From Lytechinus pictus (lineage: Eukaryota > Echinodermata > Echinoidea > Temnopleuroida > Toxopneustidae): a stretch of 64,000 nucleotides of DNA. Where the stretch lies: assembly GCF_037042905.1 (NCBI RefSeq), contig NW_026974140.1, positions 17,286,001-17,350,000 on the forward strand, written 5' to 3'. Positions 1 through 12,200 of the stretch are shown here, one piece after another. The first letter of the stretch is position 1; each line of letters begins with the position of its first letter. Below the pieces are notes generated by a model, which was not told the origin of the DNA, searched no databases, and saw nothing but the letters and a program-made list of their open reading frames with translations. The translations under genes and the position numbers were made by a program.

Positions 1-59
1 TCAGTGTTATTCTTGTTGGATTTTTCTCTTTTTATTCATATCAATTTTTTGTTGAGGTG

Positions 60-410
60 GACTTGTCCTTTAATGTCAAGAACACTAATGCTATGAATAC
101 CCTCCCATTGGCAATGCGAACAAGATCTGTGACGTCACACATGTACGACTCTCCCCTTTGAACATTGAAAATTTACCCAAAGCATCTTTTTTTGGCGCAT
201 TCTAATGATAGGACAAACAATTCATCCATAATATACTGTTGTGAAACCTATATTACATGTCCTCTCATAAAAAGAACACCAGATTTTGTGACAGACAAGA
301 TAAAAGAGATAATTTACGTGAAATATTTACCAAAGTAATGGGGAAGTTGTGACATCACAGACCTTGGTTGCATTACCAATAGGGATCTACATAGCATTAG
401 TGATTTCAAT
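60..410. mobile_element. MITE-like inverted-repeat element
   Basis: Bases about 77-146 and 345-408 are imperfect inverted repeats of each other; both carry a word like CACTAATGCTATG, an ATTGG-AATGC stretch and a TCTGTGA-GTCACA end. The ~200 bp between are AT-rich with no coding potential. This is the layout of a short non-autonomous DNA transposon. No target duplication was identified. It lies in the 3' flank of Gemin5. Confidence 0.55.
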
Positions 411-499
411 ATTCAAATGCTCATAACTTTCTTGCTACTCACTTCATTCTTCCTCAAACTTTCACTGATCTTTTTTTTTTCTTTATACATTGTTTCAAG

Positions 500-740
500 G
501 GTTTCATTTACCTATAACACATGTAATTTACTTGGTAAATTATCACTTGGTATACACCCACTTTGGTCTCATCAATCATGAATCAATCCTAGTTCATCTA
601 TTAACCATTTGGTTAAATTGGCCCTTAGCACATGTACTAATTTCAAGTTAGACTATACCCATTTTGTCCAATCCACTTGGTATAAGAATACTTGGTTTAT
701 ATGATTCATGAACCAAATATTGGTAAATATTGGTATAATA
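500..740. repeat. Degenerate CTTGGT-word repeat
   Basis: The words CTTGGTA, ACTTGGT and CATTTGGTT recur many times here, and again (as CTTGGTCTAA / TTAGACCAAG) at 24085-24480 inside a Gemin5 intron. It looks like a partial copy of that repeat family. No coding potential was seen. Confidence 0.4.
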
Positions 741-1171
741 AGTATAACAATACCAAAGTGCAAAAATGTATTAAGAAGATGAAGTGAAGACTCAATATTC
801 CTGAAACCTGTCATTTCAATCAATAAGCATTTCAGAATCAAGGGTAATGAGATAAACAAAAGGCACTGATAAAACATGGTTATTTTGATAAAATTTGATA
901 CATAATTGTTCTATCAAGCAAATCTATTCATTACTCAAATCAATTATCTTATATAAATACATGTGCAAATAAGATGACAAATGAAGGCAATAAGTAGTAC
1001 TTCAAAATTAATAAAAGGTTTCAAAAACATTTATTGAATGATAATGCCATGATTTGATCAGCATGTAACACATTTTTGGCAAAGCATATAAAAATAAAAT
1101 ATAAACAATACATTTATATCTGGCAGCTATTGCAACCCAGTTGACAAAATACTTGTCATATTTCTTCAGTG

Positions 1172-1279
1172 GCCTGTTTCATAAAGATTTATGATGATAC
1201 TTAGTAGTATCTTTGCCATGTTACCATGGTAGTTATCATAACAAAGTAAGCATAATTATAAGTCGTCCATGAAACAGGC
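1172..1279. mobile_element. Short palindromic MITE (GCCTGTTTCAT ends)
   Basis: The segment starts GCCTGTTTCAT and ends ATGAAACAGGC, an 11-bp perfect terminal inverted repeat 108 bp apart, with a partly self-complementary interior. No clear target duplication was seen. Confidence 0.6.
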
Positions 1280-2788
1280 TCAGGTGAGTGGCTGAAATCA
1301 ATAAACATGCTTAATTATTGCTTTTCCTTAGGCTTATAGCAGACAGGTAATACATATCAAACACTTAGAACCACAAACAGCTAAGTGGTACAAAATATCA
1401 ATATGACAGAATGAGTGAGGATCTTGCTCATAACAACTTAGAAAAAGACAAGCAAATAACATGGAAGTGTTTCATGAAGCAAACAATGATTTTCACTGGC
1501 TTATTTGTTATAAGCCAATTAGATGCAAAGATTTTGTTCATTTATAATAGACAGTGACAATCACTGTTTGTCTAAAGAAGCATTTAGACAGGAGTCATGA
1601 GATAATGATTGCCGTTTTACTTTCTACTCACATTTTTTGCCTTATTTTGCTGTCATTTGTGCTTCCAACCCTGGGGAATCCATATTGTAAAACATTCAAC
1701 AAAATTTTCTTTTTCTCTATTTATTGTAGTAGCATTGAAATCACAAAGATGAGTTGCCTTTTTCTTTTCCATCTTTACATATGACAGACAAAACATACTG
1801 GTATTTCTGCCTAAGCTGAATCAGGAGACCACAGAAATATTTACATTTTAGAGTAATCAACGTTAGAAGACATAAATTACACATTTTGTATAATTTAGTC
1901 TGAAACATTGCTTCCATTTGGGAGGCGATTATCTAACATATGGAAGTTAACTTGAGAAGACTGTATTGTATTTACACTAAAAAAAAAATGTTGCCAAAAT
2001 GAAATGTGGATTTTTAAGTCTATCTTTCTGCATATTGCAAAATTAATAGAAATGATCCCCTAAATTAAAATGTGTCATCTTGAAATAATGCTGAGTAAAT
2101 ATTTATTAAATATGTACTCGGCATTATTTCAAGATCATATCTGTAAACTGGATAATCCTGTTCAGATGGTGATTGCCTTGACGTAATTTACTCTAGAAAT
2201 TAGTGTGTGATTTCATGTTACAACCTCTTAAATTTTCGAATGGACAAATAACCCCATTCTCACTTTTAAGCGACTGTATTTTCATTTGATGCTCTATTTC
2301 AAAACAAGGATGAAACAATATATGTATTACTTTTTGCAGTCATTTGACTCTTTAAGAAATAAAGGAACATTGTGCTACCTCTTATTGTGGCAAATCAAAT
2401 CTTGGATTGAAGTGATACCCAACTAATATATTCTTTCATGGATAACTGAATTATCATGAGTAAAGGTATGCATGAGATAAGAGAGCTGGAAAGTAACTGA
2501 CTGCTCACAAATCAGTAAGATTTAGGACACAATCATCCTCATGCTCAGCTATTTCCCCAAATAGCACACTTAATTCGAGATTTTCACATTTGATAGACTC
2601 CCATCATCGTTCTTCTGCAATGTTTCACTTTGGCAGTGGATGGATCTCAATATAAATGTAAATTATTTCAGTAGATAAGGATTTCCCTTCATATAAAATA
2701 AAAAAAATATAAGCCTCTGCAATGCATTCTGTCTCGCTTTCCATTTATCTTTCTCTCTCTCCTTCAGATAATACTCTGTTCCATGGCC
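1280..2788. other. 3' flank and presumed 3' UTR of Gemin5
   Basis: No gene was recognised. Short open frames (for example near 1554-1784) are AT-rich and lack exon signals or family resemblance. The part just below 2789 should be Gemin5 3' UTR. The first minus-strand AATAAA met after the stop is at about 2102-2107, inside a hairpin, so the 3' UTR could be roughly 0.7 kb. There is nothing else to report. Confidence 0.5.
2077..2135. promoter_or_regulatory. Hairpin with AATAAA in its loop
   Basis: Bases 2077-2097 and 2115-2135 are inverted repeats of 21 bp with one mismatch. The 17-nt loop on the minus strand contains AATAAA. On the Gemin5 strand this would present a poly(A) hexamer in a hairpin loop about 0.7 kb after the stop codon. 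The structure is seen directly; its role is inference. It could equally be a tiny palindromic transposon remnant. Confidence 0.4.
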
Positions 2789-5700
2789 TCACTGCTTTGT
2801 TTCTTTGCATGAATCAGTCTGGAGGAGCTTTGAATATAGAATAGTGAGGACAGAAGGTTGTTCTTTTATCAGGATACTTCTCATGGAACTTATCAAAGGA
2901 GCATCCTCATCAGGGAGACATGGCTGCTGGCCACCAGTCCAGTAATGCTGTCCCTTCTTTTCTGTTCCTTCAATTGCTTCATGGTTTATTTGTTCAGCTG
3001 CTTGAGGACCAACCGATTTCTCACTTCTGATATCAGATGGCAGGGCTTTACAAGATGCTCTCTCTGTAGCAGTACCTGCTTCCGAGGTTGGTTTGATGGT
3101 CAAGGTCGGCAAGGTACCAATAAGTGTTGGGCTTTCTGTAACATCAACAGGACAACTGCTTCCATGATCAATACCATTCATACTCCTTTCCTGTTCTATT
3201 TTCGAACTCTCACATAGCAAGGCTGGGACTTGTATTCCACTAATCCTGCTAAGAATAATATCAGCTAACTGTTCTTGTGTCAGACCCTGGTTAGCAGCAT
3301 AAAATGATCGTGATGTCAATGAGAGACAATCATCTTGTGATTCTACAAGGCACGATGAAGACATTGTCCATGATGAATCCCTGAGGACGCCACTCTGGAA
3401 AAGATATCCTTCAGTTCTGGGATTCAACACCAAGCTATCATCATCTGTCTCTTGTTCCTTGATGACATCATCACCTGATTGTCCATCTTGTTTTCCAGGC
3501 AAACCCTTGAAAATGCCATCATCCTGTAATTCTTTACCTTTGTCCAATCCTGGTGGTCCATGTGATCCTGAAGCTTTCATTCTTGTCCTCAAGTGATAAA
3601 GTTGAGTGATTCTGAATTGTGCTCTGAGGTTGAGTAGTTTTGGGTTCATATTTTGTTGGTCATTTGACATCATCACAAACTCCTCATCTTTAAAATGAAA
3701 TAGCAATGAAATATTAAATGATAGTAATCATTCTCATGAACAATATGTTTCACATAGTTAGCTACAATTTGTTTTTATTTTTCAATTTTCAAAGAAACAG
3801 ACAGACACAGAGAGTTAAGATATGTGCATGTTGCTACAATCTCTCCTTGCTTATAAATGTTTAAGAATAATAATAATAATAATAATAATACGACGTTGCT
3901 TATATAGCGCATATCACTACCCATGGGCGTCTCTATGTTTTTTTAATTGTTATTTGTATTTCAGTCACATTTTTTAGTGCAAGACTTTTACATATTAATT
4001 GGATGAAGAATGAATAACTAAACTAGCTTTTACAAATTGTTTTTATTTCCTACCAAAACCTTCCTGAATAGTACATTACCTTGAAACATGGTAAGCTGCA
4101 GGACACCTATTGCTACTGCTGGATGACATGATGTATGACATAGCTCCAAGGCTTCTGCAACATGACCCATCATCACCATCTCATCAGATGAACTAAGAAC
4201 CTCCAATATCTTCTGTGCAGTGCATCTCAATACCTGAAAATATATGAAAGCTTATGAATACCCTGTACACTCACTCAACTTGCCATTTTCTATATTTGTC
4301 TGAATATGTTCATAAAAAGATATGAATTACATTTTTAACATGAATACTGATAGCATATTTTGTTTGAAGGTTTGCATGGTGGAATGTACAAAGAAGACGG
4401 ACAGTCAACCTGCCCGAAACGTCGAGTCTCTCTACTGTTTCTACTCATCATCTCTACTCGCCGACTCAAGCCAGCATCTCCTCATTCATCCTTTTACTCA
4501 AGCTGTTTTCAACTCATCAATCTCTTCTGGTTTACAGTCCTTTTCAGGACTACATTCAAGAAAGATTACTCTACTCTCAAATTTCCACTTTCTCGCCTAT
4601 CCATTTCTTTTTTCTTCTTCTATCCACTGTTTCTATAATACTCCACATGGTGTACCGTAAACCACATCAGCGATTGATAGCATATTGGAGATAATAAGTC
4701 ATTTATGAAATAGGGCCCCTTGGTGAAAATGACAAATATCGGCAAATGTATTGCCAGGCACCGGTATACTAAAAAAGCATTTTTCTGTGAAATAGTGACA
4801 TGGAGAATTACGGCCACTTAAGGGTTGGAAAACCACGCATGAAGTATCTTTATAAAAAAAAGGAATTTCAAAATATCAAATTAAAAAAAAACAGTAAAAA
4901 TATACCTTGTTGATATCATGAGCCAAGTCATATGATGTCTCATCCCTCAGGCACTGTAGATCATGTGACTGATCACATGACAATCCTGCTCTAGCAAGCA
5001 TTGTTTTCACTGACAGAGCCCCATCTAATGTGGGAACTGACCACATACAACTATTGTCACTAGGCTCTGTAATAACGAGAATGTGAGAAGGGGAATATCA
5101 TCATTTGTACAACTAATTTTCAGCTGGTTTCATAGTTTCTAAATTAGGTAAATTATTCTGATGTGTGACAAATTTTTCACTTTATTCAGAGAAAATGTAT
5201 ACAAGAAACAAGATAATATATTAGTCCATGGTAAATGTGAGCATTACACAGAATCTTTGCTTCCAAATGTTATAATACAATACAAATGATATATAATGTA
5301 GATAGAAAACATAATACATCACAACAACAGAATTCAATATTAAAAAACAATTAAGAGAATAAAATAGGTGGGTGATATTAGATTCATGCCTGCTGAATGG
5401 AAATTACTTTAAAAAAATGCAGATCTTGTGCTACCACACCCTAAGCCTCACTTCCCTTTTATTGGGTTGGATTATCTACTACTCAAGGAGATAAAATTCT
5501 GTCCCAGTCAAAGTTATCATGATATCCCAGTAAATTAGATTCAGATTTCACTCTACTTTATTGTGCACAATCAGAAAAGAAACACCATTGGTTTCATATA
5601 TCACATATTATTACCATGCATTTGGCTAATGCTTGATTGCATTTCTGCACCAATGAAATGCCCCCCAAAATACTGCTGAGACAATTCGGTGGATTCACAA

Positions 5701-6235
5701 TACAGTGCATCATCTATTGCTCGCAGCCGACAGGCCAATTTCTAACTTTGGGGTCGACATCACGCGCACGCACTGTCTATGTGACTGTGATGCTTCAAAA
5801 ATGAAAACCATATGGCAAAAGTGGAAGAAGAATTCACCAAAAATGGTCGAAATTTCGCAAATAGATATGCGGCCAATTTCTCTCCTACCTCCTGGACCCT
5901 AGTTAAAAGCACAATTTCATGCAAACCGCATCGAACAGCGCTGCATAGTGCACATGCGCAACAGATGTCGACCTGTTTCCCATAAGGCATTGCAAATTTC
6001 GACCTGTCCGCTGAAGCCGATAGGTGGTGCACCGTATTGGGAATCCACCAAATTCCTGTACTGAAGCGTACAATCATTTATGATAAAGTGAAGGAGTCTT
6101 ACTTTTCCATTGAATATCAGGAACACTCTTGGTATAGGTGTCTGTATGGCTGATATCATGATCCGATGTCAGGTATCCTTCATGAGTCAAACAGCAAACC
6201 AGAAGCTCATAGATCATAACAAGTGATGCATACGT
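2789..6235 (-). CDS. GEMIN5: Gemin5 exons 23-26: C-terminal region
   Basis: Residues about 1297-1744. Exons 23 and 24 contain [16 protein letters not shown] and [17 protein letters not shown], consistent with the human helical segment after LVFCLLELL. Exon 25 is a helical segment with [13 protein letters not shown]. The last exon (3687-2789) is 899 bp, Gln/Ser/Asp-rich and largely low-complexity. It corresponds in position to the human non-canonical RNA-binding and tail region, but similarity there is weak. No intron signal was seen inside the last exon. A 371-bp MITE lies 48 bp beyond the exon 23 donor. Confidence 0.85.
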
Positions 6236-9200
6236 CTGAGATCAGAAAGAATTGTGGAACAAAATATTTCAAACCTTGATGATATTCAAGATAAATATTT
6301 CTCCAACAAATATAAAGTTTACATTGATCTCTTTTTGCACCAAGAACACAAATTATCCAGGTCTATAAATTATATTATCAATCATTAAATCATCCTGTAC
6401 AGAAAAAACATTATTACATTGTACATTGTTAAAAAACATGATTTCCTCTGGCATTCTAAAAGTTACATTCTAATTGCGAGACGTACAGAATATGTATTTT
6501 TTACAATTATTTTTTCCAATATACAGATAACTAGTAATATTTCAAACCAGAGATTGAAAAAGAAATATCAACTTATCAAAACTAATTTTGATTGATAAAA
6601 TCTTCTGATTTGATACTTGCTTATGAAATTTTTGTGTTTTAATCTATGGTTAAACAACAAAATGTACCTGATATTTCTTGTCAAGTGAGAAGATATCAAG
6701 AGCCTGCTTCCATTGACCAGTCAATAGACTGAGGTTAAGGAATCTAGTTGCTATGGATACTACTAGTCCTTCCTCTGTACAGCCAGACAAGATGGCGACA
6801 TGAAGGGCTGTTCCAAGAGCTGTCACATCTCCCTTCCTGGCTAGTAACTTAATAGCATTTAAAGGCTGGTTCAGGGCCAGGTAGCTGGAAAAAAAGGAAA
6901 AACATCAGGGTATTCAAGAAACTTATCTTGGGATGGAGAATACAACAAGGAAAATGTTTATGATCAGTAACCCAAGCCCCTCCCCCACCCCCCCCCCCCA
7001 AAAAAAGTAGAAGGCCCAAACCTGCAAGAACCCCAATTATGATCTAAACATTAACATAGAGAAAATTTTAAGTAAAGTTTGTGGAAATTCAGTATCTGAA
7101 ATGTAGTCCATTCTTTTAAAATATTATTTAAAACTATTTTTCTAATGTTCTGTGTTTATATCAATAGAATTGCCAATTATCATTCTGATATTCCTGGTTC
7201 AATCAAGATTAATTTGCATGAGTTTTGTATTTCAGGGTAGTATTCTATTAAACTAATTAATATAAGCTACTGAAATCCTTGCATATGATTGGCTCAGAGC
7301 AAATTTATCAGAGAAAATCACTGACAAGGTGCTTCCTGAAATATTCCCCTGGAGCTCCAGGAAAGTTTGTCTGAAAATGGTATAGGATCAAAGAAATAAC
7401 ACCAATAATGGAAAGAAAACAAGGAAATCTTGATATCCTTACCATCTAGCTGCCGGTTCATAGCTGTTGCTACTTTCAAGCTGGTTAGCCCAGGTCAAGT
7501 AAAGGTCATGAAGAACTGGGTCAGAGGGCAATAACCTGACTTGGGCAAGAGTGATAGCATCCCTGCAATACAAACAATGAAACCCATTACAATTATGTAA
7601 TGTTGTGGTGAAAATAGCATGCCGACTACATTCAAGAGAATTCATATTACATGTAGTGACAACGCTGCATAGGAAGACATCTCCCTAACATCATCAATTA
7701 AAAAAGAATCTAATTATGATATCTCTATCAGGGATGCCACTCAGAAATTATATAAAATCCTGAAAATCATTATTAATGAGCTATGAGCTTTTGTACAGAA
7801 ATGTGTTTTCTATGGCATGATGAGTTGTTGATAAAACCTGAACTCAGATTTAAGCAAGTAAAATGACATCACTGCTCTATGATATACTGTAAATATTCAA
7901 ACAACAAGTGCTTTGGAAGTTAAATTATTTTAAAACAAATAATTTGTAGTTATGAAATGATATATTTCACCTGAACATTGAGTTCTTTTTAAGGATAGCA
8001 ATCGCCTTGTAGACCTGATGACTGATAAGATAGAAGGAGACAGCCCGATGAATCTGATCTTGAGATTCTAACTGTTTAGCGTAGGCATCACAGGTCTGTA
8101 GCCATACATCATGTCCAGCTGTGAAACATAAATCATACCAAAATGTGAGACTCTGTGGGGTATAAATATCGTTCTTGGAAATTCCATACTATAATTAATA
8201 TTTTATAACCCAATTTTTATTCTTTCTTATTGTTGAGGAACGACTCAGGCCACGTTAATTTGAGAAAATTATAACTCTTCATAAAAGTTGAAAAAAAAAG
8301 GACAAAACTTTCCTGTGCAATATCAGAGCATACTGCATGATTTGTCAAAATCTGACAAATTCCCCATAGGGTTCTGTACAAAATTACTAATTATATTGTA
8401 TGGCTTTTCTTCATAAGAGGCCAGAAATGCTCTACTCCTTAAGACCAATACCATGGAATATTTCTAGTCTACAGTCAGTCGGCAGGTCCCAAGAAAGTGG
8501 CTTCTTTCATCCAAGTGATATTCATGACTTCAGGGATGCCACTAGGTGTCCTCCAAAAATACTGAAACTTATCGCAGGTCGGGACAGTGTCCAAGTAAAT
8601 TTTTTTTAGGGGGGTCCACCTTTAATTTTGGGATGGACACAGGTAAAAAAATTGGACAAGCAAAAAAAAAAAAAAAAAAAAAAATTAGGAGGGGGGGTCC
8701 GCCCCCACCTCAAATTTAGGGGAGGGGGAGGACCAAGTGGCCTTTTACCTTGTTGTGATCGATGACTTTGAAGTCAATTTGGTTTTATAAACTGATGGTA
8801 GTTAGTTGTTGTGTGTTTCTCATTGAACGCTAGACGAAAAGCTTCAGTCTCTGTATTTTGGTTGTTCAGATGAACCGCGTTGGCTCCACTCACCAATACA
8901 TAGACTGAAGAGTTGTTGGCCAGTACATAAAGACAACGTATCAGCTAACCCAGGGAGCTCCGGCCCGCTTTCCGGGCCGGAGCTCCCTGGGTTTCCGTAT
9001 CAGCATGCAGCAGTAACGTTAGATCTAACATTCGGCGGAAACCCGATTTTCAGATCGTTTTTGGTACATAAAATGTCACATTATAAAAAAATAATTACAT
9101 CCAAACTTACGAGAAAATATATAAAATTCAGAAACATCGTACCTTTAGACCGCAGTTACCGCTAATTCCTTTCAAATGATGATCAAAATTTAGTCATCCT

Positions 9201-12200
9201 CGATTCCTTCGTTGGTCATCGTAAGTTGCCATCTTGGATGACGTCATCATCTTTACAGACGTATTTACCAGTCGCTATTATACCGCGATTTGTGCCGCTG
9301 CTTTGCGCTTGTCTATGTGCGTGCGTTCGGAACTTGTCGCTCACATTGATTGGCCAGGATATCGAGAATTCTATTCAGAAAGCCTTGATAAAAGCATAAC
9401 TCAATGAACGTAGTAGGCAGTGCGCGCGTTTATAAATTATGTACTGTATAAAAGCAAATATCTCGGAGAAATATCTCTCACTTGGTCGATCGACATGCAT
9501 CGCAATTGGGAGAGATAGGGGGAAAAAAGGAGGACTTTCCGATTGTTTTAATACACACAAAACAGGAAAAGTCGGAAATACGGAAATAAGACAGATAGCA
9601 GTAAAAAAAGCCAGAATTCCGTATAAATATTGAAAAGTGGCATCCCTGTGACTTGAGATGTTTTGCATATTTAATGAGCTTGATGCGGACCAAAACACCT
9701 CTTTTCATTCGGTCATTGTTGCTCTAATTGTGCATCGAATTTCATGATTTTTGTATCATTGTAAAGAAGAAGAATCATTCTTTCAGGTCATGTGTTTGAA
9801 TTTATTCAAAGACTTTGTAATATAGGTTAAAATTTTGATCTAAAATAAGCTCCAAAATAATTATTTTTACCTGACAAAAGCTGCTATTTTCACACTTTAT
9901 TTTTGGTTGAGCCCAAATGATTTTTAGATCATGATAAAGCTGGATATGTATGCTTTAAAATGGAATAGGTTTCAAAATAAGGATTGGTTTAATCGGGTCA
10001 AGATCACACTTTTCATTGGCCAAGTACATAAAGCAGCTTGAAAACAAGAATACTGTACTCTGAATGGTCAAAGAGACCACACACTGGCAAATTCCAACGG
10101 TTCCAGTGCCTGGGTTCATGGGAAGGTCACACTTCCCATGTGGTAATCTCCTCAAATTACCCACGCCTGTTGTTCTGTGAACCTTATCTAGCCAATCAGA
10201 ACGCTGGATTTCAGAAATCTCGTCTTGTACCTTGGTGGGAAGCGTGATCTTGACCCGATTAAAAGGTGCTGCATATCAAGAGTGGCATTGTGAGAAAGTA
10301 CAAGAGTTCAGCTTTATGGTGATAGATATATCATTGAGGCTCAAAATAAAAAGTTTTGCACAATTTGCAAAAGAAAACAGAGGAAAAAAATTCAGTTTTG
10401 AGGCACATTTTCAGGCCAGAAATTTACTTATTTATCAAACTATTGTATACAAAATAAATGACCAATATGAAAGAATAACATTTACTCTATCTGATGGTGC
10501 AATATTTAATGTAACTTGAGGGTTAAAACAGGTAAATTCTTAGAGAAAGAAAATCTCACGAATCACGAGATTTTGCAAGGAGGATTCAGCCACGAGATGA
10601 TTTGGATGAATCTGGCCTTTTTGCTCATTAGCATAGGGACCTACCGTCTGACTGTCTACCATCCTAAGCCCCCCATTTTTAATATTATTATTGACTTACC
10701 TAGGGGAGCCATAGCTACCAACCAATCAGTGAGCTGTCCTTTATTGATAGCCTCCCTAAGTGGTTGAAGAATGTTACCTTTCCATAGATGAAGCTGATAT
10801 TTCTGATCATAACTACCATTCTCACCATGCTGACATACTGAGGGGCAATATAACAAAATAGAAACTATTTAATACCCAATACTATGTGGTAATTTGCTTG
10901 GAATTAAAAAGTCACAACAAATTAGGGATCAACTGGAGATAGTAAAGATTCATTCCAATACTTTAGTGGCTAAAAAGGTTATATAATGAAAGAATGTATG
11001 ACAGAAATCTATTTATCTTCTATTCATTTGTTGCCTTTCCATAATGTATTTTGTAAAGGCCTACAATATTTTGAATTGCATTATCAACATAAAACAATCA
11101 GGTCAATGAAATTATACCCCACTTTTTTCCATACAAGTACTATTACATTTTTTTCAGTGTGAGGGTACAATATAATCTCTCTGATTTATAAGTGAAAAAT
11201 TAAATACCATCCCATCAATTATCCCATTCAATTTTACCAATTTATCTTCTGAAACCTAAAGAACTAGTAGAATATCAATTTATTTCTGTTAGCTTCATTG
11301 TAAACCATCTTGAAAAACCGTTTTTATTACCTTCATCATTAAGCATCTTAACTGCCATCTTCCGATCAACGAACAAACCAATATGGAGGGGAGGTTGGTC
11401 TGAAATCTCATTATTGCTTGACCCTGAATAAGTCAAATATGAAAAAAACATTAATACAATACAAAGAGATGCAAACCTGATCGGGAACATTTCAGTATTT
11501 TAAAGGCTGAAAATCAGTGTTTTGGTTAGAAAATCAGTATTTTCAGAGAAATACCATAAGACAACAGATAGACAAAAACTTTAGAAATCAGTAATTTGTC
11601 AGTAATTCTTTCTCATTTTTTCAGTAATAGTTACTGAAAACCAGTACTACTTGGGAGCTCTGTTGATACATCACAATAAGTATGCAAAATATAAAAACAT
11701 TTCAATATCATAACAGAAAGCCTATGTGCATTGACCAGTGTGTTGGCTCAGTTGGTCGAGCGTCTGTCTCAAAACCGGGAGCTAGTCAGGGGTTCAAACC
11801 ACGGCCGCGTCAGACCAAAAGACGTTAAAAGATGGGAGTTGCTGCTACCCTGTTTGGTGTTCAACGATTAAAGGAATAGAGCCTCATTGATCTGGCGCTG
11901 CACAGCGGCTGCCGTGCACACAATCAATTGGGCAAAGCAAATTTTCAGAGTATTTCATTTCATGTCTATTTCGAACAATAAAAAATATGGATTTTCATCA
12001 TCCACAAATTGAACCAAAAAAGATATTCTCTAAGGTTTATGTATACATGTAGTTGTTTACTAAATCTGATACAATAACTTATTCCCTTCTTGTAGAGAAA
12101 TCATATGTGAATCATAGTGCTCCCACTTAAACACTGGAGAGGTTTTATCAAACCATCATATGAAATAAGCCTCATTTGAGATTTCCATTAATGGTGGGGG

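Larger units (their letters stand above)
8472..10654. mobile_element. CAGTCAG-ended DNA element, copy 1 (interrupted)
   Basis: The ends are CAGTCAGTCGGCAGGTCCC and the complement of GGGACCTACCGTCTGACTG, flanked by TCTA on both sides (8468-8471, 10655-10658), a probable 4-bp target duplication. The same element occurs as copy 2 at 31755-48902, where it is split by other elements. Comparing the two shows that 8531-9648 is a later insertion here. Without it the element is about 1.06 kb and has no transposase frame, so it is non-autonomous. It lies wholly in Gemin5 intron 19. Confidence 0.82.

Noticed and set aside
2858..3217. Plus-strand 119-codon open frame
   Set aside because: It is antisense to the last Gemin5 exon and shows no independent support.
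11737..11815. Functional tRNA gene
   Set aside because: A and B boxes are present but the acceptor and anticodon stems do not pair well and a SINE body follows.
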